A stretch of DNA of 64,000 nucleotides from Vogesella mureinivorans (GCF_007644035.1 NZ_VMTV02000162.1:51636-115635); one strand, 5' to 3'; shown: positions 53,751-63,893, counted from the first letter of the stretch. Program-made: numbers and translations. Notes: generated from the letters alone by a model not told the origin.

Positions 53751-54185
53751 ATGCGAACTGCTCATCTGCTTTTTCTGACCCTGGCCATCAGCCTGCCTGC
53801 CCTGGCGACAAGCAGCGGCCAACTCTACAAAGACCCGTCCTGTGGCTGCTGCGGCAAGTGGGCTAGCCATATGCGCGCCAATCAGCTGGCGCTGCAAAGC
53901 CAGGACCACGCCGATATGGCACAGCTGAAAAGCCGGCTGGGCGTACCGGCCAACTTGCGCTCCTGCCATACAGCGCAGATAGGGCGCTACGTGATCGAGG
54001 GCCATGTACCGGCGGCCATGGTGCAGCAGATTTTACGCGACCAGCCCGCCATCGCAGGGTTGGCCGTGGCGGGTATGCCGCAGGGTAGCCCCGGCATGGA
54101 AACCGGGGTACGTGAAACGTATCAGGTTATCGCGTTTACCCGCGCCGGCCACCAGTATGTGTATGCCACGGTAAAAGGGAGCTAG
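53751..54185 (+). CDS. DUF411 metal-binding protein
   Basis: 144 residues. Signal peptide (LLFLTLAISLPALA), then the DUF411 hallmark YKDPSCGCCGKWASHMR with a C-x-C-C metal site, RLGVPANLRSCHTAQIGRYVIEGHVP with a further Cys/His, and MPQGSPGMETG. DUF411 proteins are periplasmic and associated with copper resistance operons; direct copper binding is a family inference. Divergent from the 7TMR kinase gene, 118 bases apart, and followed two bases later by a tiny membrane-protein ORF. Confidence 0.9.
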   Translation: MRTAHLLFLTLAISLPALATSSGQLYKDPSCGCCGKWASHMRANQLALQSQDHADMAQLKSRLGVPANLRSCHTAQIGRYVIEGHVPAAMVQQILRDQPAIAGLAVAGMPQGSPGMETGVRETYQVIAFTRAGHQYVYATVKGS

Positions 54186-54187
54186 CC

Positions 54188-54280
54188 ATGTCGGTAAAAA
54201 AACGTATTGTCCTGATGGTGGCAGGCATAGCGGCCCGGTGGCTGTGGCAGCGCGTGAAACGCCAGATTTTCCGCCGCTAG
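54188..54280 (+). CDS. 30-residue single-pass membrane microprotein (putative)
   Basis: Too short for routine gene calling. ATG at 54188 with GGGAG seven bases upstream; reads [20 protein letters not shown], then ten more residues (QRVKRQIFRR). A basic N-terminus, one hydrophobic segment and a strongly basic tail suggest an inner-membrane microprotein. It is only two bases from the DUF411 stop, so it would be in the same transcript. Chance cannot be excluded. Confidence 0.45.
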   Translation: MSVKKRIVLMVAGIAARWLWQRVKRQIFRR

Positions 54281-54373
54281 CGGGGTGAACGGCCCGGGTT
54301 AAATCGTAGCGCGGGTACGCCATGCCCCGCACCGGCCTAGCGGCCAACGCCAGCCGGATACGGGGGCTTAGGG

Positions 54374-55996
54374 CTACAGCTGAAAGCGTGCGGATAGCTC
54401 GGATAGCGTATCGGCAGCCTGGCTGATGGACTCGGCCATGTGCACCGTTTGCTGCGATGCCTCGCGCGTGCTGGACGATATCTTGGCCACGGCGTACAGG
54501 TCTTCGCGTATGGCGCGGCTGGCATCGGCCTGCTGCTGCAGCACCTGCTCTACTTTCTGCATGCTGGTACAAACCGACTCGGTCCCCTCGCGAATTACTC
54601 CTACCGCCTTGCCACCATCTTGCGCCTGTGCAATACCGCCATGCAGCTGCTCGACCATTTCGTCCATGCGCTGCTTGGCTTGCTGGCTGTTGACCTGAAT
54701 GCTGCCGATGGTTTGGGTAATTTCACCGGTGGCCTGGCTGGTACGCTCTGCCAGCTTGCGCACTTCGTCTGCCACCACGGCAAAACCACGCCCCTGTTCG
54801 CCCGCGCGGGCGGCTTCGATAGCGGCATTCAGGGCCAGCAGGTTGGTCTGGTCTGCCACATCGCGAATCACACCGATCACCGCGCTGATGCTGCCCAGCC
54901 GCCCGGCCAGGTCGTCTATGCTGCGCTGCGTGGCCATCACCAGGGTGCCGATTTCATTCAGCCGCCCTACTGCCTCGGCAATCACTTTTTGCCCGCTGGC
55001 CGCGCTGTTGATGGCATCGTCACTTTGCAGGCGTGCCTCACGCGCCTGCCCTGCTGCACCGGCAACCTGCTGGCTAAACTGGTCGGTAGCCTGGCTGATG
55101 CGTACCGTGGCTTCGGTTTGCTGCTGCACCAGCACCCGGCTGCCAGACGCCTGGTCCACAATGGCGTGGCTGCTCTGGTTCAGTGTCATGACCGACTGGC
55201 TCATATTGCCCAGTAACTCACGCAAGGCAGAACGCATGGTCAGCACGGCGCCAAAAATGCTCTGCGCCGGTACCTTGCCTGCCAGGTCTTCCACGCCACG
55301 CAGGTCACCTGAGGCAACTTTTTGCACCAGTGCCTGTACCTCGTCCGGCTCGCCCCCCAGCTTGGCTAGCAAGCCGCGTACGGACAGCAATATCACGGCG
55401 GCGATGCCGGCCACCATCAGCAGGCACACCAGCACCTGCCAGCGGGCGGTATGCCAGAAGCGCTGATCGACCTCGGCAAAGCTGATACCGGTACCCACTA
55501 CCCACTGCCAGCGCGGGGTACGCTGTGCCACTGACAGCAGGTTGACTACCTCACCCTCGCGCAGTGACGTCCACCAGTACTCGGTAAGTTGGCCGCCTGA
55601 TTGCTGCAAAGCGGCGCTGAGGATGGCGCCGACACTCTGGCCATCCGCGTCCTTGAAATCATTAAAACTGGTGCCATGCAGCTGCGGGTCTAGCGGCGTG
55701 GCGACAAAGTTGAGCTTCTCGTCGGCCACGTACACGTACTCGGAGCTGCTGTATTTGTTTTCCCGCAGTATCTGCGTGGCGATGTCTTTGGCCTGGGCAT
55801 CTGTCAGCTTGCCACTGGCGGCCATTTTTTCCAGCTCCAGAATGCCGGAGTAGGTACTGAACATCAGCTGTTTGATACGCGCCCGGTTATCCTGGTCGCT
55901 CATCTGGCGCATGGTATAGGTGCCTGCCAGCGCAATGGCCAGCATGCTGACCAGTATCAAAAGCGATACCCACCAAGCCTTGTGTTTCACTTTCAT
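54374..55996 (-). CDS. Methyl-accepting chemotaxis protein with sCache sensor
   Basis: 540 residues from ATG at 55996 with AGGAG upstream. TM1 (about 8-27), a ~150-residue periplasmic single-Cache domain ([29 protein letters not shown]), TM2 (about 185-208), then a HAMP-like linker and the signalling hairpin with tip [20 protein letters not shown]. No C-terminal CheR tether. Senses small carboxylates or similar molecules in this family and controls CheA. Its promoter region lies beyond the tandem terminator array that separates it from fumarase. Confidence 0.94.
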   Translation of the reverse strand: MKVKHKAWWVSLLILVSMLAIALAGTYTMRQMSDQDNRARIKQLMFSTYSGILELEKMAASGKLTDAQAKDIATQILRENKYSSSEYVYVADEKLNFVATPLDPQLHGTSFNDFKDADGQSVGAILSAALQQSGGQLTEYWWTSLREGEVVNLLSVAQRTPRWQWVVGTGISFAEVDQRFWHTARWQVLVCLLMVAGIAAVILLSVRGLLAKLGGEPDEVQALVQKVASGDLRGVEDLAGKVPAQSIFGAVLTMRSALRELLGNMSQSVMTLNQSSHAIVDQASGSRVLVQQQTEATVRISQATDQFSQQVAGAAGQAREARLQSDDAINSAASGQKVIAEAVGRLNEIGTLVMATQRSIDDLAGRLGSISAVIGVIRDVADQTNLLALNAAIEAARAGEQGRGFAVVADEVRKLAERTSQATGEITQTIGSIQVNSQQAKQRMDEMVEQLHGGIAQAQDGGKAVGVIREGTESVCTSMQKVEQVLQQQADASRAIREDLYAVAKISSSTREASQQTVHMAESISQAADTLSELSARFQL

Positions 55997-56160
55997 GGCC
56001 TGCTCCTGTGTCTGTGTGTGGTGCCACCGGGGTGGCAAATTAAGCTGTGTAAAGGCATTGTGGCATGGCAAAACCATGTGGTCTTTGATTGGTATTATCG
56101 AAATGAGAAACCATCTGGTAGCACCGTCTTTTTTTTACATCACGCTTTCAATCGCAATAA

Positions 56161-56527
56161 AAAAACCCTTCCGGATACCGGAAGGGGTTGGGAGAGATGA
56201 CAAACGCTGTTTGCCACGCAAACAGCGTTTGTTTTGTAAACAGCCAGGCTGCGGATGCCGCTACTGCGGTGGCGCGGCCCGGCTTTGCCGGGTCCGGTGC
56301 GCGTCAGACAGCGCCACTACCAGCAGCCAAAAACCCCCTCCGGATACCGGAAGGGGTTGAGAGAGATGACAAACGCTGTTTGCCACGCAAACAGCGTTTG
56401 TTTTGTAAACAGCCAGGCTGCGGGTTCCGCTAGTGCTGTGGCGTGGCCCGGCTTTGCCGGGTCCGGTGCGCGTCAGACAAACCCACTATCAGCAGCAAAA
56501 ACCCCTTCCGGATACCGGAAGGGGTTG
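56161..56527. repeat. 169-bp tandem repeat array: two copies plus a partial third
   Basis: Copy 1 is about 56161-56328, copy 2 about 56329-56496, partial copy 3 about 56497-56527; the period measured on the CCGGATACCGG core (56171, 56340, 56508) is 168-169. Each full copy has a minus-strand terminator (CCGGATACCGG stem with flanking CCCC/GGGG and T-run), a plus-strand terminator (CAAACGCTGTTTG/CAAACAGCGTTTG then TTTTG) and a CCCGGCTTTGCCGGG hairpin. The copies differ at a dozen or so bases. It fills the space between fumarase and the chemoreceptor promoter. Plus-strand frames through it are artefacts of the repeat. Confidence 0.9.
56497..56527 (-). terminator. Terminator of fumarase
   Basis: On the minus strand AACCCCTTCCGG, loop TAT, CCGGAAGGGGTT then TTT, 23 bases after the fumarase stop. 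It is the best-paired of the three repeat-array copies. Confidence 0.88.
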
Positions 56528-56549
56528 TGGGATTGATACGGCCTGGCTA

Positions 56550-58082
56550 TCAGGCAGGGCGCTTGGCGCGGGCAATATCGGCGATTTTCACGCTCCATGC
56601 CGCCGGGCCGGTGTTGTGCACCGAGATACCACTCGAATCCACGGCCACGGTTACCGGCATATCCTGCACCTCGAACTCGTAGATGGCTTCCATGCCTAGG
56701 TCGGCAAAGCCCACCACCTTGGACGCCTTGATCGCCTTGGACACCAGGTAGGCCGAACCGCCTACCGCCATCAGATACACCGCTTTGTTGTCCTTGATGG
56801 CTTCAATGGCAGCCGGGCCACGCTCGGCCTTGCCGATCATGCCCAACAGGCCGGTTTGCTCCAGCATCTGGCGGGTGAACTTATCCATGCGGGTAGCGGT
56901 GGTGGGGCCGGCCGGGCCAACCACCTCGTCACGCACCGGGTCTACCGGGCCAACGTAGTAGATAAAGCGGTTGGTAAAGTCTACCGGCAGCTTCTCGCCC
57001 TTGTTCAGCATGTCTACCATGCGCTTGTGCGCGGCATCGCGGCCGGTAAGGATCTTGCCGTTCAGCAGCAGCACATCGCCCGGCTGCCAGCTGGCGACTT
57101 CTTCCGGGGTAATGTTGTCCAGGTCTACACGCTTGCCATTGCTGGTGTCGTAGGTGATTTCCGGCCAGTCTTCCAGCTTCGGCGTTTCCAGCACGGCCGG
57201 GCCATTACCATCCAGGTGGAAGTGGATATGGCGCGTAGCGGCACAGTTCGGGATCATGGCCACCGGCAGGCTGGCGGCATGGGTCGGGTAATCCAGAATC
57301 TTTACGTCCAGCACGGTGGTCAGGCCACCCAGGCCTTGCGCGCCGATACCCAGCGCGTTCACTTTTTCGAAGATTTCCAGGCGCAGCTGCTCTACACGGC
57401 TCAGCTCGGCGCCGCTGGCGGCCTTGGCCTTCAGCTCGTGGATATCCACGTGGTCCATCAGCGATTCTTTGGCCAGCAGCATGGCTTTTTCCGGGGTACC
57501 CCCGATGCCGATACCCAGGATGCCCGGCGGACACCAGCCGGCGCCCATGGTGGGGACGGTTTTCACGACCCAGTCCACAATGCTGTCGGACGGGTTCAGC
57601 GCGTAGAACTTGGATTTGTTCTCGGAGCCACCGCCCTTGGCCGCACAGGTCACTTCCACGCCATCACCTTCAACGATCTCGAAGTGCACCACGGCCGGGG
57701 TGTTGTCCTTGGAGTTCTGACGCTTGCCTGCCGGGTCCAGCAGCACGGAAGCGCGCAGCTTGTTGTCCGGGTTGTTATAGGCACGGCGCACGCCCTCGTT
57801 CACCATTTCCTGTACCGACAGGGTGCTGTCCCACTGCACTTTCATGCCCACTTTCAGGAACACCACGGCAATACCGGTATCCTGGCAAATCGGGCGGCGG
57901 CCTTCGGCACACATGCGGCTGTTGATCAGGATCTGCGCCATGGCGTCTTTGGCGGCCGGGCTTTCTTCGTGCAGATAGGCCTGGTACAGCGCCTCGATAT
58001 AGTCTTTCGGGTGGTAGCAGCTGATGTACTGGAAGGCATCGGCAATGCTCTGGATGAAGTCGTCCTGACGGATGATGGTCAT
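56550..58082 (-). CDS. Class I fumarate hydratase (iron-sulfur)
   Basis: 510 residues, single-polypeptide class I fumarase. Interconverts fumarate and L-malate in the TCA cycle with an oxygen-sensitive 4Fe-4S cluster. The three cluster cysteines are in RRPICQDTGIAVV, GAGWCPPGILGIG and MIPNCAATRHIHF. The C-terminal beta half has LTGRDAAHKRMVDMLNKG and GPAGPTTATRMDKF. The start at 58082 gives MTIIRQDDFIQSIADAFQYI, the usual N-terminus. I give no symbol because fumA, fumB and fumarases of other names are used for this type. Confidence 0.96.
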   Translation of the reverse strand: MTIIRQDDFIQSIADAFQYISCYHPKDYIEALYQAYLHEESPAAKDAMAQILINSRMCAEGRRPICQDTGIAVVFLKVGMKVQWDSTLSVQEMVNEGVRRAYNNPDNKLRASVLLDPAGKRQNSKDNTPAVVHFEIVEGDGVEVTCAAKGGGSENKSKFYALNPSDSIVDWVVKTVPTMGAGWCPPGILGIGIGGTPEKAMLLAKESLMDHVDIHELKAKAASGAELSRVEQLRLEIFEKVNALGIGAQGLGGLTTVLDVKILDYPTHAASLPVAMIPNCAATRHIHFHLDGNGPAVLETPKLEDWPEITYDTSNGKRVDLDNITPEEVASWQPGDVLLLNGKILTGRDAAHKRMVDMLNKGEKLPVDFTNRFIYYVGPVDPVRDEVVGPAGPTTATRMDKFTRQMLEQTGLLGMIGKAERGPAAIEAIKDNKAVYLMAVGGSAYLVSKAIKASKVVGFADLGMEAIYEFEVQDMPVTVAVDSSGISVHNTGPAAWSVKIADIARAKRPA

Positions 58083-58197
58083 TATTGGGTTCTCCAGCGT
58101 AGGGGCTGTGTTGGGTTTGTGCCGCTATTTTAGGCGTTTCGCCCACGGGCAGGAAGGCGCAATGCTGCAACGCAGGAAGATAAAAGCTGAACAATGC

Positions 58198-58226
58198 AAA
58201 ACCGCCGGCTCGGCGCCGGCGGTTTT
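58198..58226. terminator. Terminator downstream of fbp
   Basis: AAAACCGCCGGC and GCCGGCGGTTTT form a strong stem around TCGGC. On the minus strand it ends in T4, 40 bases past fbp and before the fumarase promoter; it is symmetric and may act both ways. Confidence 0.85.
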
Positions 58227-58238
58227 GTAGGCATGCGC

Positions 58239-58258
58239 TGCGGCCAACGTTGGCCGCA
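58239..58258. repeat. Perfect palindrome of two abutting word copies
   Basis: TGCGGCCAACGTTGGCCGCA: two complete copies of the 10-mer head to head with no spacer, eight bases past the fbp stop and before its terminator. A hairpin here would need opening at the centre, so it is more likely selected as a paired word than as a terminator. Confidence 0.9.
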
Positions 58259-58266
58259 TTCAGGCA

Positions 58267-59271
58267 TCAGCCCTGATGGTAGCCGGTAACGCGGGCCACT
58301 TCGTCCTTGGAGCCCAGGAACACCGCTACGCGCTCGTGCAGGCCCTGCGGCACGATATCCAGGATACGGCGGTGGCCATCGGTAGCCAGGCCACCGGCCT
58401 GCTCGATGATGAAAGCCATCGGGTTGCCTTCGTACATCAGGCGCAGCTTGCCTGGCTTGGCCGGGTCGCGCGCGTCTTTCGGGTACATGAAGATACCGCC
58501 ACGGGTAATGATGCGGTGTACTTCGGCCACCATGGAGGCAACCCAGCGCATATTGTAGTCCTTGCCCAGCGGGCCTTCCTTGCCAGCCAGCAGCTCGCCT
58601 ACATAGCGTTGTACCGGGGCTTCCCAGTGGCGCTGGTTGGACATATTGATGGCGAACTCGCCGGTGGTAGCCGGTACGGTCATATTGCGGTGGGTCAGCA
58701 CCCAGGAGCCCAGCTCGCGGTCCAGCGTAAAGCCGTACACGCCCTGGCCAAAAGTCAGCACCAGCATGTTCTGCGGGCCGTACACCGCGTAGCCGGCGGC
58801 GACCTGGCGGCTACCTGGCTGCAGGAAGTCGGCTTCGGTAGGCTGGGTGTTGCCTTCTGGCGCTTCCAGCACCGAGAAGATGGTGCCTACAGAGATGTTC
58901 ACGTCGATATTGGACGAGCCGTCCAGCGGGTCGAACATCAGCAGGTAGCGGCCACGCGGCATGTGCTCGGGAATGGAATGCGGCAGCTCCATTTCTTCGG
59001 ACGCCATGGCGCCCAGGTTGCCACCCCACTCGTTGGCTTCCAGCAGGATGTCGTTGGCGATCACGTCCAGTTTCTTCTGGGCTTCGCCCTGCACGTTGCC
59101 GGTGCCGGCATCACCCAGCACGCCAGCCAGCGCGCCTTTGTTTACCGAGTGGGCAATGGCCTTGCAGGCGCGCGCCACGGTTTCGATCAACAGGCGCAGG
59201 TCCGGCGGCAGCGCGCCGTGCTGGCGCTGTTCTTCAATCAGGAATCGGGAGAGGGAGATACGGCTGCTCAT
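58267..59271 (-). CDS. fbp: Fructose-1,6-bisphosphatase class I
   Basis: 334 residues from ATG at 59271 ([18 protein letters not shown]), with AGGA upstream. Dephosphorylates fructose 1,6-bisphosphate in gluconeogenesis. Metal-binding residues are in ASEEME and the signature [35 protein letters not shown] and [14 protein letters not shown] complete the active site. It fits with ppsA/ppsR next door: together they drive carbon from pyruvate or glycerol to hexoses. Confidence 0.96.
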   Translation of the reverse strand: MSSRISLSRFLIEEQRQHGALPPDLRLLIETVARACKAIAHSVNKGALAGVLGDAGTGNVQGEAQKKLDVIANDILLEANEWGGNLGAMASEEMELPHSIPEHMPRGRYLLMFDPLDGSSNIDVNISVGTIFSVLEAPEGNTQPTEADFLQPGSRQVAAGYAVYGPQNMLVLTFGQGVYGFTLDRELGSWVLTHRNMTVPATTGEFAINMSNQRHWEAPVQRYVGELLAGKEGPLGKDYNMRWVASMVAEVHRIITRGGIFMYPKDARDPAKPGKLRLMYEGNPMAFIIEQAGGLATDGHRRILDIVPQGLHERVAVFLGSKDEVARVTGYHQG

Positions 59272-59375
59272 TATTGTCCTCGTATCACGTAGGTAGCAGA
59301 AAAGGTTGGCGAAGTTTACCACCCCACCCCGCCATGCTGGGGTGTTACCTGCGCACTACATGCATCAGCAAAGAA

Positions 59376-59423
59376 AAACGCCCGACCAGGGCAAAACGGA
59401 AACCGTTTTGGCAAGTCGGGCGT
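59376..59423 (-). terminator. Terminator of ppsA
   Basis: Outer arms CGCCCGAC (59379-59386 on +) and GTCGGGCG (59415-59422) enclose an inner stem AAAACGG/CCGTTTT; on the minus strand the outer stem is followed by T5. It starts about 20 bases after the ppsA stop. Confidence 0.88.
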
Positions 59424-59441
59424 GGGGCATAAACTCAACGC

Positions 59442-61829
59442 TTAGACGTTCAGTTCCTTGGCCAGGTACAACCAGGTTTCCACGACGGTATCCGGGTTCA
59501 GCGAGATGGTCTCGATGCCCTCTTCTACCAGCCATTTGGCAAAGTCAGGGTGGTCCGACGGGCCTTGGCCGCAGATACCCACGTACTTGTCCAGCTTGCG
59601 GCAAGCCTGGATAGCCATATGCAGCATGGCTTTCACTGCTTCGTTGCGCTCGTCGAAGGTGGTGGCGATCGGGCCGCCGGAGTCACGATCCACACCCAGG
59701 GTAAGCTGGGTCATGTCGTTGGAGCCGATGGAGAAACCGTCAAAGTGCTGCAGGAACTTCTCGGCCAGAATGGCGTTGGTCGGCAGTTCGCACATCATGA
59801 TCAGGCGCAGGCCGTTTTCGCCGCGCTTCAGGCCGTTGGCGGCCAGGATCTCGATTACTTTTTCGGCTTCGGCCAGGGTACGCACGAACGGGATCATGAC
59901 TTCCACGTTGGTGAGGCCCATCACGTCGCGCACTTTCTTGATGGCGCGGCATTCCAGCTCGAAACAGTCGCGGAAGCTGTCGGCCACGTAGCGGGCTGCA
60001 CCACGGAAACCCAGCATCGGGTTTTCTTCGTGCGGCTCGTACAGTTGGCCGCCGATCAGGTTGGCGTACTCGTTCGACTTGAAGTCGGACATGCGCACGA
60101 TGACCTTTTTCGGCGAGAACGCCGCGGCCAGCGTGGACACGCCTTCGGCGATCTTGTCCACGTAGAAGTCTACCGGGCTGGCGTAGCCTGCGATGCGATC
60201 GGTAATGGTCGCTTTCAGGTCGGCCGGCAGGGTATCAAACTCCAGCAGCGCTTTCGGGTGGATACCGATCTGGCGGTTGATCACGAACTCCATGCGCGCC
60301 AGGCCCACACCTTCGTTCGGCAGCTGCGCGAAGTCGAAAGCCAGTTCCGGGTTGCCCACGTTCATCATGATCTTCACTGGCGACTTCGGCATCTTGTCGA
60401 GTTCGAGCTCGATGATTTCCACTTCCAGCAGGCCATCATAGATGTTGCCGGTGTCGCCTTCGGCGCACGATACGGTCACTTGCATGCCGTCGCGCAGCAG
60501 GTCGGTGGCGTCGCCGCAGCCGACTACAGCAGGAATACCCAGCTCGCGCGCAATAATGGCCGCGTGGCAGGTACGGCCGCCACGGTTGGTCACGATGGCA
60601 GCTGCGCGCTTCATGACCGGTTCCCAATCCGGGTCGGTCATGTCGGTTACCAGCACGTCGCCGGCTTTGACCTGATCCATCTCGGACGCATCCTTGATCA
60701 TGCGCACGGTGCCCTGGCCAATTTTCTGACCAATGGCACGGCCTTCACACAGGATGGTGGAGGTGTTTTTCAGACGGTAGCGGCGCAGGGTGTCCTTGCG
60801 GTCTTCCTGCGATTTCACCGTTTCCGGACGTGCCTGCAGGATGTACAGCTTGCCATCCAGGCCGTCGCGGCCCCACTCGATATCCATCGGGCGGGCATAG
60901 TGTTTCTCGATGATCAGCGCGTACTGGGCCAGCTCGGCCACTTCGGCGTCGGTGATGGAGAACTGCTTGCGCAGGTCTTCCGCCACATCAACGGTTTTCA
61001 CGGAACGGCCAGCTTGCGAGGCGTCGGTGAATTCCATCTTGATCAGCTTGGAGCCCATGGTCTTGCGCAGAATGGCAGGACGATCGGCTTTCAGGGTTGG
61101 CTTGTGAACATAGAACTCGTCCGGGTTCACCGCGCCTTGTACCACTGTCTCGCCCAAACCGTAGGAAGAAGTGATAAACACCACGTCTTCAAAACCGGAT
61201 TCGGTATCGATAGTGAACATCACGCCTGCCGCGCCGCTATCGGAACGCACCATACGCTGCACACCCGCAGACAGTGCCACCACATCGTGGGCAAAGCCTT
61301 TGTGTACGCGGTAGGAAATAGCGCGATCGTTATAGAGGGAGGCGAATACGTGCTTCATGGCGTCCTTGACGTTATCAAGGCCACGAATATTCAGGAAGGT
61401 TTCTTGCTGGCCTGCGAACGAGGCATCAGGCAGATCTTCTGCGGTTGCAGAGGAACGTACTGCTACGGAAATATCGGCACCACCGGCATCGGCAACCATT
61501 TGGTCCCAGGCAGTCTTGATATCTTCATCAAGCTTGGCCGGGAATGGTGTGTCGATAATCCACTGACGGATTTCCTTGCCGACACGAGCCAGCTCCGTTA
61601 CGTCGTCGATATCAAGCTTCGACAGCGCGGTATTGATGCGGTCAGCCAGACCGTTGTGCTGGAGAAAATCCCGATAGGCGTCTGCTGTGGTAGCAAAACC
61701 TCCCGGAACGCGCACCCCGGAATGGGCAAGCTGACTGATCATTTCGCCGAGCGAGGCATTCTTGCCGCCTACTCTCTCGACATCGGTCATGCGCAGGTTC
61801 TCGAACCAGATGACGTAGTTCTCTGCCAT
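59442..61829 (-). CDS. ppsA: Phosphoenolpyruvate synthase
   Basis: 795 residues. Converts pyruvate and ATP to phosphoenolpyruvate, AMP and phosphate. N-terminal ATP-grasp domain ([31 protein letters not shown]), central swivelling phosphohistidine domain [21 protein letters not shown] with the catalytic His, and C-terminal TIM barrel with the signature [16 protein letters not shown] and [12 protein letters not shown] at 61829 with AGGAA upstream; a GTG directly before it is less likely. Divergent from ppsR, its regulator, across 288 bases. Confidence 0.97.
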   Translation of the reverse strand: MAENYVIWFENLRMTDVERVGGKNASLGEMISQLAHSGVRVPGGFATTADAYRDFLQHNGLADRINTALSKLDIDDVTELARVGKEIRQWIIDTPFPAKLDEDIKTAWDQMVADAGGADISVAVRSSATAEDLPDASFAGQQETFLNIRGLDNVKDAMKHVFASLYNDRAISYRVHKGFAHDVVALSAGVQRMVRSDSGAAGVMFTIDTESGFEDVVFITSSYGLGETVVQGAVNPDEFYVHKPTLKADRPAILRKTMGSKLIKMEFTDASQAGRSVKTVDVAEDLRKQFSITDAEVAELAQYALIIEKHYARPMDIEWGRDGLDGKLYILQARPETVKSQEDRKDTLRRYRLKNTSTILCEGRAIGQKIGQGTVRMIKDASEMDQVKAGDVLVTDMTDPDWEPVMKRAAAIVTNRGGRTCHAAIIARELGIPAVVGCGDATDLLRDGMQVTVSCAEGDTGNIYDGLLEVEIIELELDKMPKSPVKIMMNVGNPELAFDFAQLPNEGVGLARMEFVINRQIGIHPKALLEFDTLPADLKATITDRIAGYASPVDFYVDKIAEGVSTLAAAFSPKKVIVRMSDFKSNEYANLIGGQLYEPHEENPMLGFRGAARYVADSFRDCFELECRAIKKVRDVMGLTNVEVMIPFVRTLAEAEKVIEILAANGLKRGENGLRLIMMCELPTNAILAEKFLQHFDGFSIGSNDMTQLTLGVDRDSGGPIATTFDERNEAVKAMLHMAIQACRKLDKYVGICGQGPSDHPDFAKWLVEEGIETISLNPDTVVETWLYLAKELNV

Positions 61830-62117
61830 CACTTCACTTCCTGTGTTGGATTGGACGATAGGGAAGCACGCATTCTAGCCGAACAAGCCCCGGTTTGCGT
61901 AGCGACTTTTGCATCGCACAACACAGGGCTTTCCCTGAATTTTCAGCACACTGGATAAAAAATATTGTTTATCCCACTGAATAACAGGGGGAAATGTAAT
62001 GCCGCCACTACACGCCACACAGGCAGATCGCCCGCCTGCTTGATCTACCTGCTTGCCGCTGGCAGCAAAACGGCACAGACTTCATGCCAGCGTACCAACC
62101 CAAGCACAGGACACACC
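61830..62117. other. ppsA-ppsR divergent intergenic region
   Basis: 288 bases with promoters facing both ways. 61960-61995 is AT-rich (AAAAAATATTGTTTATCCC). I could not place promoters reliably. An in-frame ATG at 61965 for ppsR is rejected because the protein family begins at 62118. Confidence 0.4.
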
Positions 62118-62939
62118 ATGCCACACCGCCGCTCTGCCTTCTTTGTCTCTGACCGCACCGGTATCACTGCCGAATCGCTGGGTAACACCCTGCTGACCCA
62201 GTTCGACACCGAAGAGTTCAAACGCGAAACCATCCCCTTCATCGACACCATCGAAAAAGCGCAAGAGCTGGCGCTGCGTATTGATGAGGTCGCTCAGCAA
62301 GACCACGAAAAGCCGCTGGTATTCACCAGCATCATCAAGGCTGACGTTCGTGCCGCACTGAATATTCCCAGCGCGCTGGTGATCGACTTCTTCGAAACCT
62401 TCATTGGCGAGCTGGAAAAAGAGCTGGGTGAAAAAGCCACACTGGAAGTGGGCAAAGCGCATGGCATGTCCAACGAAGAGAAATACGATCACCGCATCGA
62501 AGCAGTGAACTACTCGCTGAACCACGACGACGGCGTGAAGCTGAAAGACCTGGACGAAGCCGATGTGATTCTGGTGGGGGTATCGCGCTCGGGCAAAACG
62601 CCTACTTGCCTGTACCTGGCCCTGCAATACGGCATCAAGGCGGCCAACTACCCGCTGACCCCGGAAGACCTGGGCAGCCCGACGCTGCCCAAAATCCTGC
62701 TACCGTTCAAGAGCAAGATTTTCGGCCTGACCATCGACCCGAACCGCCTGCACTTCATCCGCTCCGAGCGCCGCCCGGATTCGCGCTACGCCAGCATGGA
62801 CAACTGCCGCCGCGAGGTAAACGAAGCTGAATCGATGTTCCGCCACCATGCCGTACCGTTTATCAGCACCACGCATAAATCCATTGAAGAGATCGCCTCC
62901 ACCATCATGCACAAAGCCCATCTGGGTCGCCGTTTCTAA
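62118..62939 (+). CDS. ppsR: PEP synthase regulatory protein (bifunctional kinase/pyrophosphorylase)
   Basis: 273 residues from ATG at 62118 ([20 protein letters not shown]). DUF299 family: phosphorylates PEP synthase on Thr using ADP and reverses this with phosphate, setting gluconeogenic flux. The P-loop-like motif [18 protein letters not shown] has GVSRSGKT at residues 154-161; [19 protein letters not shown] is the C-terminal signature. Divergently paired with its target ppsA, the usual betaproteobacterial arrangement. Followed by a strong terminator. Confidence 0.96.
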   Translation: MPHRRSAFFVSDRTGITAESLGNTLLTQFDTEEFKRETIPFIDTIEKAQELALRIDEVAQQDHEKPLVFTSIIKADVRAALNIPSALVIDFFETFIGELEKELGEKATLEVGKAHGMSNEEKYDHRIEAVNYSLNHDDGVKLKDLDEADVILVGVSRSGKTPTCLYLALQYGIKAANYPLTPEDLGSPTLPKILLPFKSKIFGLTIDPNRLHFIRSERRPDSRYASMDNCRREVNEAESMFRHHAVPFISTTHKSIEEIASTIMHKAHLGRRF

Positions 62940-62960
62940 ACACACGGCCAAGGCATGATG

Positions 62961-63003
62961 GCCCCGGGCGCGCAGCGACGGCACAGCGCGCCCGGGGCTT
63001 TTG
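62961..63003 (+). terminator. Terminator of ppsR
   Basis: GCCCCGGGCGCGC (62961-62973) pairs with GCGCGCCCGGGGC (62986-62998), followed by TTTT. Confidence 0.92.
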
Positions 63004-63101
63004 CTTGCTGGCACCCGCAAACAAAATATGTGCATTTTTCCTGCATCGTTCTATGCTGAACACAGGTTCGCCCACCGCAACCACCTGCAGGAGAGCACAT
63101 C

Positions 63102-63314
63102 ATGAGACTGGAACACTTCAACCATATCGCCAACCTGATCGGCTTGAAGAAGAAGTCCCGCGAAGCCGTGTGGCTTATAGAAATAGATGGCATGACCGGC
63201 TATGCGGCCTCGCGCCAGCTGGATATCAGCCAGTCCACCGTCTCGCGCGCCCACGCCCGCTTTCGCAAGGCGCTGAACGAAATCAACCAGCTGACCCCCT
63301 ACCTGCCACTCTGA
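63102..63314 (+). CDS. Small helix-turn-helix protein, TrfB/KorA-like
   Basis: 70 residues, GGAGAG seven bases before the ATG. MRLEHFNHIANLIGLKKKSR leads into GMTGYAASRQLDISQSTVSR and AHARFRKALNEI, a helix-turn-helix of the kind seen in TrfB/KorA plasmid repressors, where A-x-x-L-x-I-x-x-x-x-V-S-R-A precedes a basic helix. The protein is nearly all DNA-binding domain. No plasmid genes are nearby, so its job in this chromosome is unknown. It is convergent with a NUDIX gene across an inverted word pair. Confidence 0.7.
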   Translation: MRLEHFNHIANLIGLKKKSREAVWLIEIDGMTGYAASRQLDISQSTVSRAHARFRKALNEINQLTPYLPL

Positions 63315-63321
63315 CGGCCTG

Positions 63322-63353
63322 TGCGGCCAACCTGTGTCTGTCGGTTGGCCGCA
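63322..63353. terminator. Inverted word pair between convergent genes, terminator-like
   Basis: TGCGGCCAACC (63322-63332), ten-base loop, GGTTGGCCGCA (63343-63353): perfect 11-base arms made entirely of two word copies, lying between the stops of the KorA-like and NUDIX genes. No T-run follows, but the hairpin is strong. Confidence 0.7.
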
Positions 63354-63761
63354 TCAGTCAAAGCGTGCGCTCTGCACATAGCCATCAAACCCCAGGCAAT
63401 CCTCTACCCGCTGGCGCTGTACGGGCGACAGCTGCTCTGGCGCCACCCAGGCCCAGGCGGTGTGTTCCTGGCTCAGACAAATCTCGGCACCGTGCGGTAA
63501 GGCGCAGCGAAACACAAACGCCTGCGAATCGTATTGTGCGTGGTAGTACACCCCCGACAAATAGCGTATCGCTACCATCAGGCCCAGCTCCTCGGCACAC
63601 TCCCGCAGCAGCGCCTGGTGGATGGTTTCACCCGGCTCCAATGCGCCGCCTGGCAAGCCCCAGGCCTGGCTACCGTAGCTGGCTTTCAGCAGTAGTACCT
63701 CGCCGGCGGCATTGCAGATAACAGCGTGGCTACTCAAGCGGAATCGGTCGTCAAATGCCAT
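63354..63761 (-). CDS. NUDIX hydrolase
   Basis: 135 residues. The NUDIX box is complete: GGALEPGETIHQALLRECAE followed by ELG (G-x5-E-x7-R-E-x2-E-E-x-G). The N-terminal strand RLSSHAVICNAAGEVLLLKA and C-terminal AWAWVAPEQLSPVQRQRV are typical. It hydrolyses a nucleoside diphosphate derivative; substrate unknown. Stop lies at the edge of the inverted word pair. Confidence 0.92.
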   Translation of the reverse strand: MAFDDRFRLSSHAVICNAAGEVLLLKASYGSQAWGLPGGALEPGETIHQALLRECAEELGLMVAIRYLSGVYYHAQYDSQAFVFRCALPHGAEICLSQEHTAWAWVAPEQLSPVQRQRVEDCLGFDGYVQSARFD

Positions 63762-63864
63762 GTCTCCCCTGCCTTGTCTCTCTGTCGTGTCTGCCGATGT
63801 TGTCGCATAACGGCGACTTGCCAGCCACCCCCTGCGAATGATTGCGTTATTTTACAGAAATATG

Positions 63865-63893
63865 TTGACAGCCAAACGGCGCATCCGTATAGT
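63865..63893 (+). promoter_or_regulatory. Sigma-70 promoter of tRNA-Arg
   Basis: TTGACA (63865-63870), 17-base spacer, TATAGT (63888-63893): an almost perfect housekeeping promoter 37 bases before the tRNA, as expected for a highly transcribed stable-RNA gene. Confidence 0.88.

Noticed and set aside
56188-56433. Small plus-strand ORFs in the tandem array
   Set aside because: They are successive copies of the same repeat read in one frame, without ribosome sites.
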